A stretch of DNA of 64,000 nt, from contig CAXXVR010000008.1 of assembly GCA_963675955.2 (NCBI GenBank), positions 124,001-188,000 of the forward strand. Direction: 5' to 3'. The translations under genes and the position numbers were made by a program. Source of the DNA: Desulfocicer sp963675955 (GTDB taxonomy: Bacteria > Desulfobacterota > Desulfobacteria > Desulfobacterales > Desulfobacteraceae). The notes below the pieces were generated by a model. The model was not told the origin of the DNA. It searched no databases and saw nothing but the letters and a program-made list of their open reading frames with translations. How positions within the stretch are numbered: the stretch's first letter is position 1; the number at the start of each line of letters is the position of its first letter. Positions 9,442 through 18,425 of the stretch are shown one piece after another.

Positions 9442-9466
9442 TAAATTTTACATGTTGTAAAATTTA
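9442..9466. promoter_or_regulatory. Perfect 11-bp palindrome, probable operator
   Basis: TAAATTTTACA and its exact complement TGTAAAATTTA are separated by three bases (TGT). The site ends directly at the -35 box of the promoter at 9467-9495. It is typical of a dimeric repressor or activator site; the regulator is not identifiable. Confidence 0.6.
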
Positions 9467-9495
9467 TTGACACTCCCATATGTACAAAGTATTAA
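9467..9495 (+). promoter_or_regulatory. Sigma-70-type promoter for the universal stress gene
   Basis: TTGACA (9467-9472), a 17-base spacer and TATTAA (9490-9495) lie about 175 bases upstream of the UspA-like gene. The remaining 9092-9441 region between the divergent genes is AT-rich, with no gene. Confidence 0.6.
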
Positions 9496-9669
9496 TTTTT
9501 TTACGATCCGCATTTTTTCATCCATGGAAATCATATAACTATAAAATTTTTAAAAAAAAGTTAGAAAATGGCGCATTTTTTGCTTTAAATATTATGAAAG
9601 AGCAATGCTCAACCTGCAAGAACTGATATAGCTTGAATCCTTAATAATCTTTAACAAAAAGGTGATGAA

Positions 9670-10113
9670 ATGACATGGAAAAGAATAGTACTCTGCACAG
9701 ATTTTTCCGATAGCTCCAATAATGCATTTAAAATAGCTCTAGAAATTACTAAGAAAAACCAAGGAAAACTAGACATCATACATGTCAGAGAACCCATTTT
9801 AAATCCCCTTATTACAACAGGAGGAGGGTTATCAAGTGAGGCCATTGAAAGTACGCTTAAAAATATTGAAGAAAAGTTAAAAGAAGAATATGGCTCAAAA
9901 ATAGATTCAAATGTTGACTATAAGCTAGTTGTCAAGGAGGGTCACCCCTCAACTGAGATCATTAACTATCTGAAAGAGATAAATCCTGATCTTGTTGTGA
10001 CGGGTTCCTCTGGGTCTTCTGGAATGGGCCTCGTCATTTTTGGCAGTACTTCAAGACGTATTTCCAGTAAGGCTCCATGTAATGTATTAATTACCAGACG
10101 AAAAAAAAGTTAA
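9670..10113 (+). CDS. Universal stress protein (UspA family)
   Basis: A single 147-residue Usp domain beginning KRIVLCTDFSDSSNNAFKIA and ending with the ATP-binding pattern GSSGSSGMGLVIFGSTSRRI followed by a CNVLIT beta strand. The G-2x-G-9x-G-S/T spacing suggests an ATP-binding member. An AAAAAGGTGATGA box precedes the ATG. It is transcribed alone, from the promoter at 9467-9495. Confidence 0.92.
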   Translation: MTWKRIVLCTDFSDSSNNAFKIALEITKKNQGKLDIIHVREPILNPLITTGGGLSSEAIESTLKNIEEKLKEEYGSKIDSNVDYKLVVKEGHPSTEIINYLKEINPDLVVTGSSGSSGMGLVIFGSTSRRISSKAPCNVLITRRKKS

Positions 10114-10114
10114 T

Positions 10115-10256
10115 ATTGGATTGATCATAAAATGAGTCTCCCGTCACAATTAATAGGCCAACGAGGTCAGCCTTGCGTTATTTTACTTTTATCAACAGTC
10201 TGTATTTAAAAATGAATTCGAATAAAACTGTGAATAATGCAGGCCTGACCTCTACA
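10115..10256. repeat. REP-like inverted repeat, copy 2
   Basis: Arms GAGGTCAGCCTTGCGTTATT and (complement) GAGGTCAGGCCTGCATTATT flank an AT-rich centre; upstream it shares TTGATCATAAAAT and GGCCAACG with the other copies. It lies between convergent genes (usp and cobW). Confidence 0.65.
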
Positions 10257-10358
10257 AATCAATCAACACCAATGTAAATTTTACTGGCTGATGTTCCTAA
10301 TACAATCAGATCAGGAAGACCACTCTAATCCAGACATGCTTTGCCTTGACAAACACAT

Positions 10359-11378
10359 TCAGTTCCGTGATCTTGAAAGACAAAGGTTTAGTTCATCATG
10401 AAATGATTTAGTATCAATATCCCAGCCGATAAATGCCAATCGGGTTGGAGAAATATCCTGTCCAGAAAGCCAATCTGCTTTTCCTCCAACATAATTGAGC
10501 ATAACAGAGGTATCTTTAAAACGCACCATGCCCTTGACCCTGAACAGGTTTAAGGGCAATTTTTCCAGAAAACATTCAAACCGATGTTTGTCCATGGGCT
10601 GATCGTGTTCAAATGCAAAAGAAACGTATCCGGCACTGCCGGTTTTCAACTCTGGTGTTCCAGGTGCTTCAGTCTGTAGATAGGTATTGGTAATATCCGT
10701 TGAAACATCGTAAGGTTTTAGCAGAGACCCCACGCCTTTCAATAAAGGGAGTTGATCATTGCAAAATATCATTTCAGGATCAATGGTGCAATACACCGTG
10801 GGAACTACTCTGGTACCATTGGCAGCATCATGAACCTCATCAAGAACGCTTGGAATTTCATGTTTTTTCATCAGATCGATCTTATTAAGTAAAATTAAAT
10901 CTGCATAGGCTAACTGGTTTTCAAAGACCTGTCCGAATGCTTCCCGGGATTCCCAAAAATCGGCATCAAGCACGGTAATCGTCTTGACCACCTGATATTG
11001 ATCTTTGATCAGGGGATCATCAAATGCAGATATGATTGCGGCGGGATCTGCCACACCTGTTGCTTCCACAAATACCCTGTCTGGTGAAAATCGTTTGCCC
11101 AGTTCGTTCATAGTCTGGAGAAGATTTATCTTGAGCGTGCAGCAGATACAGCCAGACGTCAGTTCAACTATATTTGATGAGGCAGTTTGCTTGACCAAAG
11201 ATCCATCAATACCGATACTTCCGAATTCGTTGACCACCACTAAGGTGTTGGAAAGATCCCTATCCATTGTGAGAATTCGCTGGAGAAGTGTTGTTTTTCC
11301 ACTCCCCAGAAAACCAGTCAAGATATATACTTCTATCTTTTTGGAGAGATCGGGTATAAATGTATCTAGATGGTTCAT
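10359..11378 (-). CDS. CobW/YjiA-type metal-handling GTPase (G3E family)
   Basis: 339 residues with P-loop LTGFLGSGKTTLL, VVVNEFGSIGIDG, the family metal-binding SGCICC motif (near residue 78), and NKIDL for guanine specificity. A CobW C-terminal domain follows. G3E GTPases deliver zinc, nickel or cobalt to client proteins or act in corrinoid metabolism. It is the last gene of the long minus-strand block; the 183-base gap in front of it contains a structured element (11402-11502). The client is not known; Zn supply to UroD-type enzymes or cobalt supply are possibilities. Confidence 0.87.
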   Translation of the reverse strand: MNHLDTFIPDLSKKIEVYILTGFLGSGKTTLLQRILTMDRDLSNTLVVVNEFGSIGIDGSLVKQTASSNIVELTSGCICCTLKINLLQTMNELGKRFSPDRVFVEATGVADPAAIISAFDDPLIKDQYQVVKTITVLDADFWESREAFGQVFENQLAYADLILLNKIDLMKKHEIPSVLDEVHDAANGTRVVPTVYCTIDPEMIFCNDQLPLLKGVGSLLKPYDVSTDITNTYLQTEAPGTPELKTGSAGYVSFAFEHDQPMDKHRFECFLEKLPLNLFRVKGMVRFKDTSVMLNYVGGKADWLSGQDISPTRLAFIGWDIDTKSFHDELNLCLSRSRN

Positions 11379-11401
11379 AAGTATCCTTAATTATAAGCTA
11401 A

Positions 11402-11502
11402 GGGGTCCGTTAAAAAAACAAACTATGCAAAAGTCTCTGACGGAGACAGCCCCAGTAGGGCAACAAATACTATATAGATGGTTAATTTTTAAACAGACCC
11501 TA
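11402..11502 (-). other. Structured ~100-base element in front of cobW (RNA leader or MITE)
   Basis: Outer arms GGGGTCCGTTAAAAA and TTTTTAAACAGACCC are inverted repeats with few mismatches. Inside lie two small hairpins, GTCTC-TGACG-GAGAC and GCCC-CAGTA-GGGC. It ends about 24 bases upstream of the cobW start. Either a cis-acting RNA or a miniature transposable element would fit; I recognised no known riboswitch consensus. Confidence 0.45.
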
Positions 11503-11561
11503 ATATAAGTATTTAGCCAATATTCCATATTTGTATATTAGGAGGTTGTATAGAATATTAA

Positions 11562-12332
11562 TTACAACGATGGGACCATATCTTCATACAGAAATTCAGG
11601 TAATGTTTTTTTTATGGGCTCAGGAGTTGTGACCTTATAATAACGATTTACCCTTAAACCGGCAAACAAAACGGCACCTGGACAAGGAACAACATATTTG
11701 GTTTTAAACTTTTTGCCGATAATATTAAAAAATTGGAGGCATGCTGAACAGCTTCTGTTGGTTTTACCGATGGAATAAGGGGCAATTCCATCCAGAGTTT
11801 CTGTGTAATATTCAGGCTCGATGAAATTGGCATGGTTTGCGCAATGAATCACAAATAGATCTTTATAAGAGATGCCACGCACACCCATAATTTTCATCCA
11901 CTGATCCTGCTGAACAGGGTCCATCCCATCTATATCGCCGAACTCTGCAGGACAGTCCTTGACAAACATCGGGTGCAGAGAAAGCCTATTAATTACTGAC
12001 TGATCCTTACCTGGCAAGGAATCGGGTTTAAAATTTGATTCTGTGATCATGGTTTCTGGCTCGGCATCAATTCCATATTCCGTTAACATCACATCACTGA
12101 TCACAAGGAATTGTCCAACGTACTCTGATACGCCATACCATGAGAGCTGGCGTTTGCAAACATCAAAACATGACCATGCAGTCGGATCAACAATTCCAAG
12201 CTTAATCTTCTTGGATAAGGGAACACACACCGCCTTTTTTGCGTTAAAAATTTTAATGCCCATTTTATTCGCAGTCTCCCGGAGCTGTTCTGCTTCAGAT
12301 CTTGTCATCCAATAGGTATATTTTGTGAACAT
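11562..12332 (-). CDS. Conserved-looking cysteine-containing protein of unknown function
   Basis: 256 residues, no signal peptide or membrane segment. Cysteines occur at AVCVPL, SCFDVCK, KDCPAEF, IHCANH, NRSCSACLQF and VPCPGA, enough to hold a metal or Fe-S centre, but the spacing matches no motif I know. The start MFTKYTYW at 12332 is chosen for the GGAGGACC box upstream. It lies 54 bases behind the HdrD-like gene and before cobW, so it probably serves the same redox system. Confidence 0.6.
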   Translation of the reverse strand: MFTKYTYWMTRSEAEQLRETANKMGIKIFNAKKAVCVPLSKKIKLGIVDPTAWSCFDVCKRQLSWYGVSEYVGQFLVISDVMLTEYGIDAEPETMITESNFKPDSLPGKDQSVINRLSLHPMFVKDCPAEFGDIDGMDPVQQDQWMKIMGVRGISYKDLFVIHCANHANFIEPEYYTETLDGIAPYSIGKTNRSCSACLQFFNIIGKKFKTKYVVPCPGAVLFAGLRVNRYYKVTTPEPIKKTLPEFLYEDMVPSL

Positions 12333-12386
12333 GATGCTAAGGTCCTCCAATAACAGGGGGAATTCCCCCCTGTTTGTGTCAGTATG

Positions 12387-13877
12387 TCAGGCGTTTTTAG
12401 CCTCTTTCTTGGCCTCTTTCTCAGCTTTTTTAGATGCCTTTTCAGCCTCTTTAGCTTTTTTGGCCTCTTCCTTTTTACGTTTTTTTTCCTCGGCATCTTT
12501 TTGGAACTTTTCAAACACGTCATATCCCAGGAGGGACTCAGCGATGTAGGCTGACATATCCTTCATGATCATAGGAGAGTCAGACGAACTGATACCCACC
12601 TGAAGTCCCTGATAACAGAAGGGACAGCAAGAAACAAGTTCTTTGGCTCCGGTGTCTTCAGCCTCTTTGACTCGGCGGACTGCCATGCGGTTCTGGACGT
12701 CTGGAAATCCTGCCTTGAGTCCGCCGCCAGCACCGCAGCATCTGGAGTATTGCCGATTTCTTGGCATCTCTATGAGTTTTAGGCCAGGAATGGCTTCCAT
12801 GATGTCCCTGGGAGCCTGAAATCCACCGGTGGCTCTGCCGAGATGACAGGGATCATGGTATGTACAGGTTCGATTCACCGGATTTTTGAATTCCAGTTTT
12901 CCCTGTTTCATTAGGCGGGTTAGATATTCCACGGTATGGAGCACTTCAAAGTTCAGGGGCGCCACCTTGGGATAATCTTGCATAATGGTCTTGAAACAGC
13001 CAGAACAAGAGCTGATGAGAGTCTCAATGCCGAGGTCGTTGAACTGTTCGATATTTTCTCTGAACAGTCGCTTATGTTCGGGGTCACCCATGCGCAGCAG
13101 AACACTGCCGCAGCATTTTTCATCTTTTCCAAGGACCCCGTAGTTTATACCCAGGGTTTCTAAGATATTGATGGTATTGATGGCCACCTGCTTAACATTA
13201 GCATCATAGGATGCCGTACACCCAAAAAAGAGCAATACCTTGGCCTTATTCTTTTTAATGTCCGGGGGCTCAGCAATAATCAGGCCATCTTTCTTGGCTC
13301 TGCGTGACCATTTGGTCCTTCCAGCCCTTGGTTGCTGCCAAGGATTGTCAAAAGTCATGACGCTTTTTCTCAGGGCTTTCTGGGGCTCAAGTGGCCCTAA
13401 ATCTGCACTGACGATGATCTCTCGTAATTCTTCCCACAAGTTCACCGTATCAATGTGGGCCGGGCAAACCACCTCACACTGGCCGCAGGTGGAGCACTCG
13501 TACAGGTTCATGATAAAATCATCAAGTTGTGCTTTAGTAACTTCTTGGTAGCCGAACACCTTTTTAAGGAGACTTTTTATCGGTCCATTAACCCTATCGC
13601 TTTTCATGATTCTGCCGAGGAAACCCTGCTGGGATCTGGCAATTCTCAAAAAATCAATCACCTTTCGTCTTGGAACAATATCCTCTTTGGAATCCTGGTC
13701 ATAGACCGGGCACCAAGTGAGGCATTCGCCGCACTTGGTGCAGGCGTCCAGCTCAATGAGCCGCTTGATATCCAGCTTATTGATTGGGATTTCCCTGACC
13801 TTTTCCTGAGTGCCATCGGCCGATTCATCAACAGAAGCCGTTTCAGCTGCTTTCTTTTCTTCTTTGGTCATTTTCAA
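12387..13877 (-). CDS. HdrD-like iron-sulfur protein with a lysine/alanine-rich tail
   Basis: 496 residues: ferredoxin motifs CTKCGECLTWCPVYD (about 41) and CSTCGQCEVVCPAH (about 128), then two CCG domains (CCGSVLLRMG...CSGC and CCGAGGGL...CCPFC) that in HdrD bind a non-cubane cluster. The last 45 residues are almost only Lys, Glu and Ala, an unusual charged helical extension. The gene directly upstream encodes the multihaem/cytochrome-b fusion. This is the cytoplasmic Fe-S module expected of Hmc/Tmc/Dsr-type transmembrane redox complexes, passing electrons between membrane haems and a cytoplasmic disulfide or redox carrier (inference). Confidence 0.85.
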   Translation of the reverse strand: MKMTKEEKKAAETASVDESADGTQEKVREIPINKLDIKRLIELDACTKCGECLTWCPVYDQDSKEDIVPRRKVIDFLRIARSQQGFLGRIMKSDRVNGPIKSLLKKVFGYQEVTKAQLDDFIMNLYECSTCGQCEVVCPAHIDTVNLWEELREIIVSADLGPLEPQKALRKSVMTFDNPWQQPRAGRTKWSRRAKKDGLIIAEPPDIKKNKAKVLLFFGCTASYDANVKQVAINTINILETLGINYGVLGKDEKCCGSVLLRMGDPEHKRLFRENIEQFNDLGIETLISSCSGCFKTIMQDYPKVAPLNFEVLHTVEYLTRLMKQGKLEFKNPVNRTCTYHDPCHLGRATGGFQAPRDIMEAIPGLKLIEMPRNRQYSRCCGAGGGLKAGFPDVQNRMAVRRVKEAEDTGAKELVSCCPFCYQGLQVGISSSDSPMIMKDMSAYIAESLLGYDVFEKFQKDAEEKKRKKEEAKKAKEAEKASKKAEKEAKKEAKNA

Positions 13878-13905
13878 TACCCTTTATTATAACTGTTGTC
13901 TGAGG

Positions 13906-15450
13906 TCATACCCGTTCTCCGCGTTTCACACCGGCTACTTTTTCAATGAAATAGGTCATAGGCGTATTAAACACGTGTCGCATTTTTCCAAAAGGAAGAT
14001 AGGCGATTAACAGGGCTGCCATGAAGCCGTGGGCATACCACAGGTACGGATAGACTGCGGACCAGTCAAGCCCCATAACGCCAAGAATTGCCGCCAGTGG
14101 GGCGCCGATAAATGCACTGCTGGTCATATCGGCCGGTATCCCGGTGGATGCTATTCGTGCCGCCTCCAGTAAGAATCCAATAAATACCAAAAGGCCGATG
14201 ATGACCAAGGCCAGGTTGTCCTGAATCTCGGTTTTCACGTGGGCTGGCTTGATAATATAGCGTTGGACAACGGCCCAGAAAATTCCAATGATAATAAACA
14301 ATCCCAGCAAATCATTGGCAAATGCTGTAAACGCATAGTTCTTGTCGATGAGTGCCAGCATCATATCGCTTTCCGGATTGAAGAAAAAACCAACCGAGGT
14401 AAATAGGCCAAGAACCAGTCTCAGGAAAATTGACGTAAAGATCAACGCATGCATGAACCAGCGTTGAACGCTTTCCTGCAGAAGTCTTCTTTGTAAAATA
14501 ATATCAAGGACAAATACCTTCAGAAGTCCAAAAAACTGTTTTGAGAAGATAATTGACCAGATAGTTTCTGAGCTGAGACCGATTTTTTTGTGGATGGATT
14601 TTTCCTCTCCACAAACCTTACCTTGATACCAAAAATATAGGGTTGCAAAAACTCCCATCAGAAATATCAGGAATGCCACACCGAAAATTGGGTGTCCCAT
14701 GGCAAGAGGAGCACTATGACACATAATGCAGATAAATCCTTTTGATGGCAATACACTGGTGGGTGCACCCACAGGATTTTTGCTAAAATGACATTTTTCA
14801 CAGGAGGTTTCATCAGTCATATCTGCCATTGCATGACTGCTGAGGCTGATTGCATTACCCTTTTTATCAATATTAGCAAGGCTGACAGCACCGGTTTCAG
14901 GGTTGAGTGCAACCGCTTTCGATTCAAAGTGGCAGGCCTGGCAGGCAACCCTGAGGTGTGGATCATGGGCTAACTTTTCACCATGAACCGAATGGCATTC
15001 CCGGCACTGGGCATTGGCAAGGGACTTGTGGGGGGATTGTGATACATCCTTGTGACAGTGAATGCAGGCTATATACTGATGTAGTGGTTGTTGCTTGATG
15101 AAATCTTGTTGTACGACCTGCAAAGAGATTTCTTTGGTACCTGACTTTCTTACACAGGTTTTTTCCTTGTGACAGTCATAGCAGAAGGACTGGGAAGAAA
15201 TAATGCCTTCATTGGTTTCAATATTGGGGGATCTGTGACAGTCAAGACAGACAAGGGGTTCTATAACAGGTTCAGCAGCAACAAGGTCGTCAGCAGGTTC
15301 CGTTTTTGCTGGTTGTTCAACCAAAGCATCCTCTGATGCAACTGCGGTGGGGTTTTCAAACTCGTTCCGGCCAGATGTCATGGTGATTGCAGCCAGTGTT
15401 GCAAAAAAGATAACACCAACAACAATAGCAACAATAGTTTTCGAATTCAT
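13906..15450 (-). CDS. Seven-haem cytochrome c fused to a NarI/HdrE-type membrane cytochrome b domain
   Basis: An N-terminal membrane anchor or signal (IVAIVVGVIFFATLAAIT) is followed by a periplasmic part with seven CxxCH haem sites (CLDCH, CYDCH, CIHCH, CRECH, CQACH, CEKCH, CIMCH). The C-terminal half has about six hydrophobic helices with spaced histidines, like respiratory nitrate reductase gamma/DsrM. A fusion of the two parts in one chain is uncommon. The start MNSKTI at 15450 has a GAGGGAG box; the open frame reaches 15525 and overlaps the upstream gene. It should connect the periplasmic haem pool and the quinone pool with the HdrD-like protein next door. Confidence 0.83.
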   Translation of the reverse strand: MNSKTIVAIVVGVIFFATLAAITMTSGRNEFENPTAVASEDALVEQPAKTEPADDLVAAEPVIEPLVCLDCHRSPNIETNEGIISSQSFCYDCHKEKTCVRKSGTKEISLQVVQQDFIKQQPLHQYIACIHCHKDVSQSPHKSLANAQCRECHSVHGEKLAHDPHLRVACQACHFESKAVALNPETGAVSLANIDKKGNAISLSSHAMADMTDETSCEKCHFSKNPVGAPTSVLPSKGFICIMCHSAPLAMGHPIFGVAFLIFLMGVFATLYFWYQGKVCGEEKSIHKKIGLSSETIWSIIFSKQFFGLLKVFVLDIILQRRLLQESVQRWFMHALIFTSIFLRLVLGLFTSVGFFFNPESDMMLALIDKNYAFTAFANDLLGLFIIIGIFWAVVQRYIIKPAHVKTEIQDNLALVIIGLLVFIGFLLEAARIASTGIPADMTSSAFIGAPLAAILGVMGLDWSAVYPYLWYAHGFMAALLIAYLPFGKMRHVFNTPMTYFIEKVAGVKRGERV

Positions 15451-15494
15451 AAGGTATTTCTCCCTCTTTCGACGCCTTTCGTGTTCAAAGTCGG

Positions 15495-16196
15495 TTATTC
15501 CTGGGCAGGATTCAAACGCTTCCATTCTTCAGGATGCTCTTGTTTGAAACGCTCTTCAGATATTTTCCCATTGAAGATTGATTTTTCAATGGGAAATACT
15601 TCCGGGAGGAAATGGGTATCCGACATATGAACGATGCCGATATACATGACCGCAAGAACCGCTTCGTGAAAATGAAAATGGTTGGCAATATTAATCCAGT
15701 ATCCTGGAACAATAGTGGAAAAATACTCGGGGAACCACATAAAAAGACCAGTTATTCCCATACTCTGCATTCCCAGCATGACAGCCCAGTAATCTACTTT
15801 CTGAAGATAGCTGAACCGATCAAACATCGGCGGTTTACCTTTACCAAAAACATACCTCAGATTATGGTATAGATCATTGAAATCCTTAGGTTTTGGAGCT
15901 AGGGAATCCGGTCCAAACCACCGCCCTTTTAGGGCAATTTTATAGTAAAAAAGCCAGCAAATATGGATAAGTATCCCCAAGTACAAAAATGCTGCGCTGA
16001 AACGGTGCAGGTTTCCTGCTGTGGACGCTCCACCCATAAGCGCAACAATGGATCCAACCCAGTCCCAGCAGCTGAAGCGAAGGAGAAATCCTGTAATGGC
16101 AAGAAGTGTAAAATTTACGATGATGATAATATGCAGCAGCCGATGGAGTACGGAAAACCGCTGATACGTTTTTGTAGAGCGTTGTGTCGTTTCCAT
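15495..16196 (-). CDS. Membrane cytochrome b (formate dehydrogenase gamma/Ni-Fe hydrogenase b-type)
   Basis: 233 residues, four hydrophobic helices with conserved haem-ligand histidines (VLHRLLHIIIIVNF, NLHRFSAAFLYLGILIHICW, IANHFHFHEAVLAVMYIGIVHM). This is the cytochrome_b561/FdhI-like pattern that moves electrons between periplasmic haem c proteins and quinone. It starts four bases behind the six-haem cytochrome gene, so the two are probably a translationally coupled pair. Confidence 0.85.
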   Translation of the reverse strand: METTQRSTKTYQRFSVLHRLLHIIIIVNFTLLAITGFLLRFSCWDWVGSIVALMGGASTAGNLHRFSAAFLYLGILIHICWLFYYKIALKGRWFGPDSLAPKPKDFNDLYHNLRYVFGKGKPPMFDRFSYLQKVDYWAVMLGMQSMGITGLFMWFPEYFSTIVPGYWINIANHFHFHEAVLAVMYIGIVHMSDTHFLPEVFPIEKSIFNGKISEERFKQEHPEEWKRLNPAQE

Positions 16197-16200
16197 TAGA

Positions 16201-17079
16201 TTACTTCCTCAATTTTTCGTGGATTTTTCTCAGCATCACCAAAAAGCTGTGACTATAAAAGAGTACCAGCACCAGTACAATGAATATATAGGATAGAAAG
16301 CCCAGGAAATGAACTTTACTTAGACCAGACTGCTTGCTCTCGCTTTTTTTGTCTGCATTCAGGGCGCTGTCATGGATAATAATATCGGCAAAATTTTCTG
16401 TGGCATCGGGATGGCAACGCTTGCATGTTGTAAGCGTCTGGGGGGTATCCTTAAGGGACATACTATCATGGGCGCCATGGCAATCAGTGCAGTAGGCGGC
16501 TTTGTCATGTTCTAGATTCACGCCAGCCTTACCGTGGTAATTGGCAAGATAACTATTCCGTTGATCCGGATGACAGGTACCGCAAGATTCGGTCATTGCC
16601 TTGCCCGTTTCAACACGGGAAACATGGGATTTCGTAAAATGGGACGAATGACAATCCCCGCAGGTGGGTGCAAATCCCGTTTTCGAGATTTCTCCTGTTT
16701 TTTTCTCTTTTTCCAATGCCTTAGCATGTTCACCTTTTAGGTAGCGCTCATATGTTTTTTTATGGCATTTCCCGCACATACCATAGTCAAACGTTCGTTT
16801 GGGGTCCTGTTTTAGGTATATGGGGGACTTTTCATCTGGATGGGATTTTTTTTCCTTATCGATCATGGGACCGTGGCAATCTTCACACTTAAGCGTTCCA
16901 TGGGCTGATGCGGAAAACTGGTTCATATCCACAAACCAGCTTGATTGAGGTGCCGAAGCAGCCGTTCCCCATGCAGGGGAGCCTCCTGCGGCCGACAGAC
17001 AAAGAAATCCTGCCATCAGGATAGGACCTATCAATCTGATTGTAAATCTTTGTTGTTTATTTACTGATCCAGTTTGCAA
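16201..17079 (-). CDS. Six-haem c-type cytochrome with C-terminal membrane anchor
   Basis: A signal peptide (IRLIGPILMAGFLCLSAAGG) is followed by six CxxCH sites (CEDCH, CGKCH, CGDCH, CGTCH, CTDCH, CKRCH) and a single C-terminal transmembrane helix. The protein should face the periplasm. A TTG start at 17079 is supported by an AGGAG box six bases upstream. Together with the cytochrome b gene directly behind it, it forms a haem c/b electron-transfer module. Confidence 0.85.
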   Translation of the reverse strand: MQTGSVNKQQRFTIRLIGPILMAGFLCLSAAGGSPAWGTAASAPQSSWFVDMNQFSASAHGTLKCEDCHGPMIDKEKKSHPDEKSPIYLKQDPKRTFDYGMCGKCHKKTYERYLKGEHAKALEKEKKTGEISKTGFAPTCGDCHSSHFTKSHVSRVETGKAMTESCGTCHPDQRNSYLANYHGKAGVNLEHDKAAYCTDCHGAHDSMSLKDTPQTLTTCKRCHPDATENFADIIIHDSALNADKKSESKQSGLSKVHFLGFLSYIFIVLVLVLFYSHSFLVMLRKIHEKLRK

Positions 17080-17147
17080 TTTACTCTCCTGTTATGATGG
17101 TTAGCACTGGTTAATGACTGACGGATTCCCCTTGGAGGAGGGGGCAA

Positions 17148-18398
17148 TTATCCTTTGTGTGTCAGTGTCAGAAAATACATGGTGTAAAATGCCATGGACA
17201 ATTGCTTGAGCTGGCTGAATATTTCTGTAGCCTCGGCCAGGGAGTCCTGATTTTCATCCACAGCTCTCTTAAGCTTACGCAACCCCTGGGTGAGGCTTAT
17301 CGATGTGGTTTTGATGGTTTCCATATCATTGGAAAAAATATGTAACCTATCTATTCGCTCAAGGAATTTAATTCTGGACCACATAGATTCAAGAAATACT
17401 CTTATCTTTTCAGGCTCATATATCTTTTTGCCGATCATCCATCGAAGTGGAAGGAATTCAAGATTAAGCGCTACAATTCTTGAATTGCTGAGCTCCCGTT
17501 TAATATCCATGACAAATGTTTTTTTTGTCATACCTGACAATTTTCTGAAGGGAGTTATTGACTTGTCAGAAATGGGGACAGATGATCCAAAATTTTTTGA
17601 TCGCCTATTTTCCCAATTAATAACATCAGAGACAAATTGGTTAGCTATGGGAAATTTCGGATGTTCCAGATGGGGCCCGAACAGATAAAAAAGGCCTTTT
17701 CCAACCGGTACACGGACCACGGCAGCCTTTTCCAGGAGAATTTCCCCTGCCAACGCCTCTGAAACAAGAAATGAGGTGTTCGTAGTAAAGCTGTTGTAGG
17801 TTGCCAAAACCAGAGATGGGTCTGTTACCGTCATTCCCGGGCCTCCATAAAGCGGTGCATTAAATGTCAGTGGACAAAAGGGCAATGCATTATTTGAGAA
17901 TTTGAGAGAAACTTCTTCGCGAATCGGATGAAAGATGAAACCACATCCGTAGGAAGTGCAGAACTTAAATGAATTTTTGACCGTTGCCGGAAGAACCTTG
18001 CTCAAATTTGTAATTTTGACATCTACAAAGTTGAACAGGTCCAAAGGTTTTTTCGATGAGTTCATGGGCAGGTACGCCCCGGCACAGGATCCGATATAAA
18101 GTCCCCCCCGGTGGACAAATTTATAGATAGAATCTGCCCCTGAAGCACCTAAGGATTCGGCTACGGCAAAAGTGTCACCACCAGAGATTACCAGAACGTC
18201 CAGATCATCTAATCCCTTCTGGACGTTACTTTCATTCAAAAAGCTAAGGTTATGCAACCCATTATTTTCAAACAGATCCACAAACCAAAGCCAGGAGTGA
18301 GAGGTTCCACTCCCTGCATATATTCCGATTTTCGATATCGATTTTGTCGTAGTCATCAGCGATCCAGCCCAACACAAGCAAAGGAGTCGTAAACTCAA
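17148..18398 (-). CDS. Class I glutamine amidotransferase-like protein (BPL_N type)
   Basis: The N-terminal 250 residues have a GATase1-like fold with a nucleophile elbow GSCAGAYLP (Cys near residue 123) and LDVLVISGGDTFAVAESLG, as in the biotin-protein-ligase N-terminal-like group. The rest is helical and without family. Catalytic function is unproven. A TTG start at 18398 has a GGAGGAG box, while ATG 18356 is where homology begins; the box lies within an inverted repeat (AGGAGTCGT/ACGACTCCT) that may modulate its translation. Position between the AOR-like gene and the cytochromes implies a role in assembling or modifying that system. Confidence 0.68.
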   Translation of the reverse strand: MSLRLLCLCWAGSLMTTTKSISKIGIYAGSGTSHSWLWFVDLFENNGLHNLSFLNESNVQKGLDDLDVLVISGGDTFAVAESLGASGADSIYKFVHRGGLYIGSCAGAYLPMNSSKKPLDLFNFVDVKITNLSKVLPATVKNSFKFCTSYGCGFIFHPIREEVSLKFSNNALPFCPLTFNAPLYGGPGMTVTDPSLVLATYNSFTTNTSFLVSEALAGEILLEKAAVVRVPVGKGLFYLFGPHLEHPKFPIANQFVSDVINWENRRSKNFGSSVPISDKSITPFRKLSGMTKKTFVMDIKRELSNSRIVALNLEFLPLRWMIGKKIYEPEKIRVFLESMWSRIKFLERIDRLHIFSNDMETIKTTSISLTQGLRKLKRAVDENQDSLAEATEIFSQLKQLSMAFYTMYFLTLTHKG

Positions 18399-18425
18399 TT
18401 GATCACGACTCCTCCAGCAGATTTA

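Noticed and set aside
11402..11502. Cobalamin riboswitch in front of cobW
   Set aside because: The B12-box and the multi-arm core are not recognisable, and the element is too short.
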